From: Chloroflexota bacterium
GTDB taxonomy: Bacteria > Chloroflexota > UBA11872 > VXNJ01
Reading direction: 5' to 3'
Length of the DNA: 7,304 bases
Assembly: GCA_026708165.1 (NCBI GenBank)
Contig: JAPOVO010000414.1
Location: forward strand, 1 to 7,304
Part shown: positions 5,334 to 7,304 of the stretch, piece after piece
How the letters are laid out: the number at the start of each line of letters is the position of its first letter
How positions within the stretch are numbered: the first letter of the stretch is position 1
The notes under the pieces: model-generated
Seen by the model: the letters and a program-made list of their open reading frames with translations, nothing else
Database searches by the model: none
What the model was told of the DNA's origin: nothing
Position numbers and translations under genes: made by a program

Positions 5334-6164
5334 CCAGCCGGGCAGAGCCGCCGCCTGCCGGACCCACTCCGCCATCTGCTCCTCGTCCAGTTCTCCCTCC
5401 TGGATGTTGATCCAGCGCGCGTCCTTGTCTTTGCCCGAGCCGGGCGGGGCGGGTCGCAGCGACGCGCCGTGGACGAAGGTCACCTTCACGTCACGGGTCA
5501 AGACGTGGTAGGTCACAAACCAACCCTCGCCCTCCATGCCATACCACGGCGAGTTCCACCTGACGGCCTTGCGCACCTGCGGCACGGCTCGCACGATCAG
5601 GTCGTCGAGGCGGCGCCCAACGTCGCTCTTCCAGCCGGGCATGGCCGCGATATATGCCTGCACCGGAGCGTCGCCGTCGCCTTTGGGAATCTGTGGGTTG
5701 CCGCCCGACAGCAGGACCGGCTTCTCCGGCTGCGTGGAGTTGTAGGTCACCGCTTCGAGCACCAACTCCTCGAACGCGGCAGCGTCTATCTCGTCTCCCT
5801 CGCGAAGGTCTATCGCCCGCCACGTGTTACCCGCCGGGGTCACGTTGAAGAGCTTGTTCCGATCGGCGAGCGCCGACCCGTGCGCGAACGTGACCCTCAG
5901 CTTGCCCTTGAGAGGTTTGGCGACAGCGAAGACCCCGTCGTGCGACCACGCCGGCGATCCCATCCACTTCCATTGCTCGACCGCTTCGGGGTCGGCCTCG
6001 CGAATCAGCCTGCGGACCTCGGCCAGCCTCTCGCTTCTCCAGTCGTCCAGGTCCGCGATCAGCTTGTCGATTTTCTTGGATGCGGTCGAGCGGCCCGATG
6101 ACTTCCCCGCCGCCTTGCGCGCTTTTGCGCCCCTCGCGGACTTCTTGGAAGCCGTGCCGGTCAA
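5322..6164 (-). CDS. Tandem DUF1801-domain protein with basic N-terminal tail
   Basis: 280 residues, soluble. Residues 1-31 are rich in Lys, Ala, Ser and Arg (KKSARGAKARKAAGK and onward), like nucleic-acid-binding tails. Two DUF1801 (YdhG-like) domains follow at about 32-141 and 168-277. The copies align through EQWKWMGSPAW (63-73) and KAVRWNSPWYG (199-209), VTFAHGSAL (91-99) and VTFVHGASL (228-236), and WRAIDLREGDEID (115-127) and ARWINIQEGELDE (249-261). A linker (142-167) joins them. DUF1801 proteins usually have one such domain in about 120-150 residues. Biochemical function is not known to me and no catalytic motif is evident. The TTG start at 6164 has GGGAG about 6 nt upstream and lies only 3 nt after the stop of the Yip1-like gene, so translation is probably coupled. 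Confidence 0.85.
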   Translation of the reverse strand: MTGTASKKSARGAKARKAAGKSSGRSTASKKIDKLIADLDDWRSERLAEVRRLIREADPEAVEQWKWMGSPAWSHDGVFAVAKPLKGKLRVTFAHGSALADRNKLFNVTPAGNTWRAIDLREGDEIDAAAFEELVLEAVTYNSTQPEKPVLLSGGNPQIPKGDGDAPVQAYIAAMPGWKSDVGRRLDDLIVRAVPQVRKAVRWNSPWYGMEGEGWFVTYHVLTRDVKVTFVHGASLRPAPPGSGKDKDARWINIQEGELDEEQMAEWVRQAAALPGWRGF

Positions 6165-6167
6165 ACC

Positions 6168-6692
6168 CTAGCTCCCGCCTGTCAGCGTGAATATGATTGC
6201 GTTCAAGATAAGCACTGGTATAAACGCGAGCAGAATTACGAAAAACGCCCGCAGTGTCGACGAGTAGTCCAGGCACTGCCGGACGGCAACCACCATTCCC
6301 GCGATCGTCCACACGAATGTCAGCAGCGCGATGACTAAACCGATCCCCGGTAGGAAGGTGATCACATTCAGAAGCCCCGGGGTTTGGGCGAATCCCGTGC
6401 CCCGGGCCAGTTGCCCCCAATCGGCCTCGGTGTTTTCTGTCTTCAATATCGTCGCGCCGATGAGCCAGGTAAACAGCGCCCACATCGCCCAGCTCACCAC
6501 GCCGCGTATGACGCCCAGGACGAGTCCCCTCACCACGTCGATTTCCTCACCGGCCAGCATCTGGCCAACGAAACTGGCGAGCGTGACCAGCACCACTATG
6601 AGCAGCGCCTGGCCTGTGGCGCCGGTGTCTCTCTCGACATCCTCGTACGTGTCGGCACTCAAGCGGGCGGCGCCCAGCATCCTGTCAATCAT
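6168..6692 (-). CDS. Yip1-like multi-pass membrane protein
   Basis: 174 residues with four strongly hydrophobic regions at about 27-48, 53-83, 107-137 and 147-170, preceded by a short cytoplasmic N-terminus (MIDRMLGAARLSADTYEDVE). The layout and phrases such as ARGTGFAQTPGLLNVITFLP and VWTIAGMVVAVRQ resemble bacterial Yip1-domain proteins, in which the A-x-G-(F/Y)-A-x-x-P motif is typical. Function in bacteria is unknown, and no enzyme motif is present. The ATG at 6692 has GGAG 7 nt upstream. The stop overlaps the ribosome binding region of the DUF1801 gene, so the two form a transcription unit. Confidence 0.8.
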   Translation of the reverse strand: MIDRMLGAARLSADTYEDVERDTGATGQALLIVVLVTLASFVGQMLAGEEIDVVRGLVLGVIRGVVSWAMWALFTWLIGATILKTENTEADWGQLARGTGFAQTPGLLNVITFLPGIGLVIALLTFVWTIAGMVVAVRQCLDYSSTLRAFFVILLAFIPVLILNAIIFTLTGGS

Positions 6693-6926
6693 TCAGTCAC
6701 TCCACTTCGGCATGAACGCCACTGGGCACGGTCGGCAAAGCCCGCCGTCGCTTCCGCGACATGGTACCCGTGACCTGCCTTAAAGGTCTCAACCACGCGC
6801 TATGTTAGCCCCACTTCAATCAGCCCCGGTGTGATGCGCCACATCCATGGCGCTGTGGAAGATTGAAACGCCGCCACGCTCAGTCAGAGAACCGTCCCGC
6901 TCCGCTCCGCAGGAGTCGACCCTTCC
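6693..6926. other. Intergenic region without a recognised gene
   Basis: A 234-bp gap between the DUF418 gene and the Yip1-like gene. It holds a small inverted repeat, GCGCCA (6836-6841) and TGGCGC (6848-6853), with no U-run. A weak minus-strand promoter for the downstream gene could be read as TTGAGA (6793-6788) 17 nt before GGGTAC, but the -10 is poor. Nothing else can be supported. Confidence 0.4.
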
Positions 6927-7304
6927 CTAAGCCGCGCCCCGCGCTTCCCTGCGGCGGCGAAGCGGCTGCCCGCGTCGATACGTAGCCACCCGCCAGAGCC
7001 ACTCCGCGGGTCCGAACAGGAAGCGGGCCAGCCACGCCTGCGACCACCACAGCTGCAGCGCCCAGACCGCGAACACGAACACCAGCACGGCGCTCCGGTT
7101 CACGATATCGACTTCGCCCAGCCAGACCGTCAAAACAAGAACGCCCAGCACCGTCTGCGTCAGGTAGTTCGTCAATGCCATCCTCCCGACCGCGCGCAGC
7201 CGCCCCTTCAGCCGGTTGTCCGCGCCGTTGTTCCAGAGAATGATCAGACTCATATACCCCAGCGAGGCGGGGATCGTGCCAAGTGTGTTGGGGATCTGGC
7301 CGAC
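6927..7304 (-). CDS. DUF418 family membrane protein (partial, N-terminus beyond window)
   Basis: The last 125 residues are visible and the frame is open through the right edge. The ATG at 7253 is internal, because VGQIPNTLGTIPASLGY precedes it in frame and continues the protein. The end matches the C-terminal region of DUF418 proteins: GRMALTNYLTQT, a hydrophobic pair, then LQLWWSQAWLARFLFGPAEWLWR and a TY motif, closing with a basic tail. DUF418 proteins are multi-pass membrane proteins, often proposed as transporters, with no settled function. No ligand or active site can be read from this fragment. It is separated by 234 bp from the next gene, so an operon is not evident. Confidence 0.87.
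   Translation of the reverse strand, partial: VGQIPNTLGTIPASLGYMSLIILWNNGADNRLKGRLRAVGRMALTNYLTQTVLGVLVLTVWLGEVDIVNRSAVLVFVFAVWALQLWWSQAWLARFLFGPAEWLWRVATYRRGQPLRRRREARGAA

Noticed and set aside
5319..6101. Long plus-strand open frame of 260 codons
   Set aside because: It is the antisense of the DUF1801 gene, with composition rich in Arg/His/Val and no family resemblance. The minus-strand protein has clear domains and an RBS.
6861..6869. GATTGAAAC, which resembles the 3' end of many CRISPR repeats
   Set aside because: It occurs once, with no second repeat or spacer pattern nearby and no cas gene.

Overview
All eight genes that can be supported lie on the minus strand, so the window reads from right to left. 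The sequence is GC-rich, three of the starts look like TTG and one like GTG, each with a readable Shine-Dalgarno sequence. The iron-binding lipoprotein carries a long Val/Glu/Lys/Thr/Gln-rich tether after its lipobox, a style common in Chloroflexota lipoproteins. I therefore infer a Chloroflexota genome (perhaps Dehalococcoidia/SAR202-like). No marker gene is present to prove this.

Right side (7304-5322): the C-terminal end of a DUF418 membrane protein, a 234-bp gap with no gene, then a tightly coupled pair. The pair is a Yip1-like four-segment membrane protein followed 3 nt later by a soluble protein made of two DUF1801 domains with a basic N-terminal tail. Middle (5321-3726): an SSAT-like GNAT acetyltransferase and a HAD-superfamily hydrolase of the haloacid dehalogenase type II group, each with its own ribosome binding site. 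These look like ordinary, loosely spaced genes.

Left side (3725-1) is the most coherent part and looks like an iron-acquisition region. A promoter at 3522-3550 is followed by three TTAG-N6-CTAA sites placed exactly 23 bp apart, resembling DtxR/IdeR iron boxes. It drives a two-gene unit: an FbpA/FutA-type Fe(III)-binding lipoprotein, then, after 23 bp, a DUF4389 membrane protein. A second cluster of the same sites, again with a 23-bp step, precedes the next gene. That gene is an ABC exporter-fold protein resembling YbtP/YbtQ/IrtA/IrtB, cut by the window edge at the start of its nucleotide-binding domain. No permease or ATPase for the binding protein follows it directly. DUF4389 occupies that place.

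No tRNA, rRNA, CRISPR array, insertion sequence or phage gene was found.
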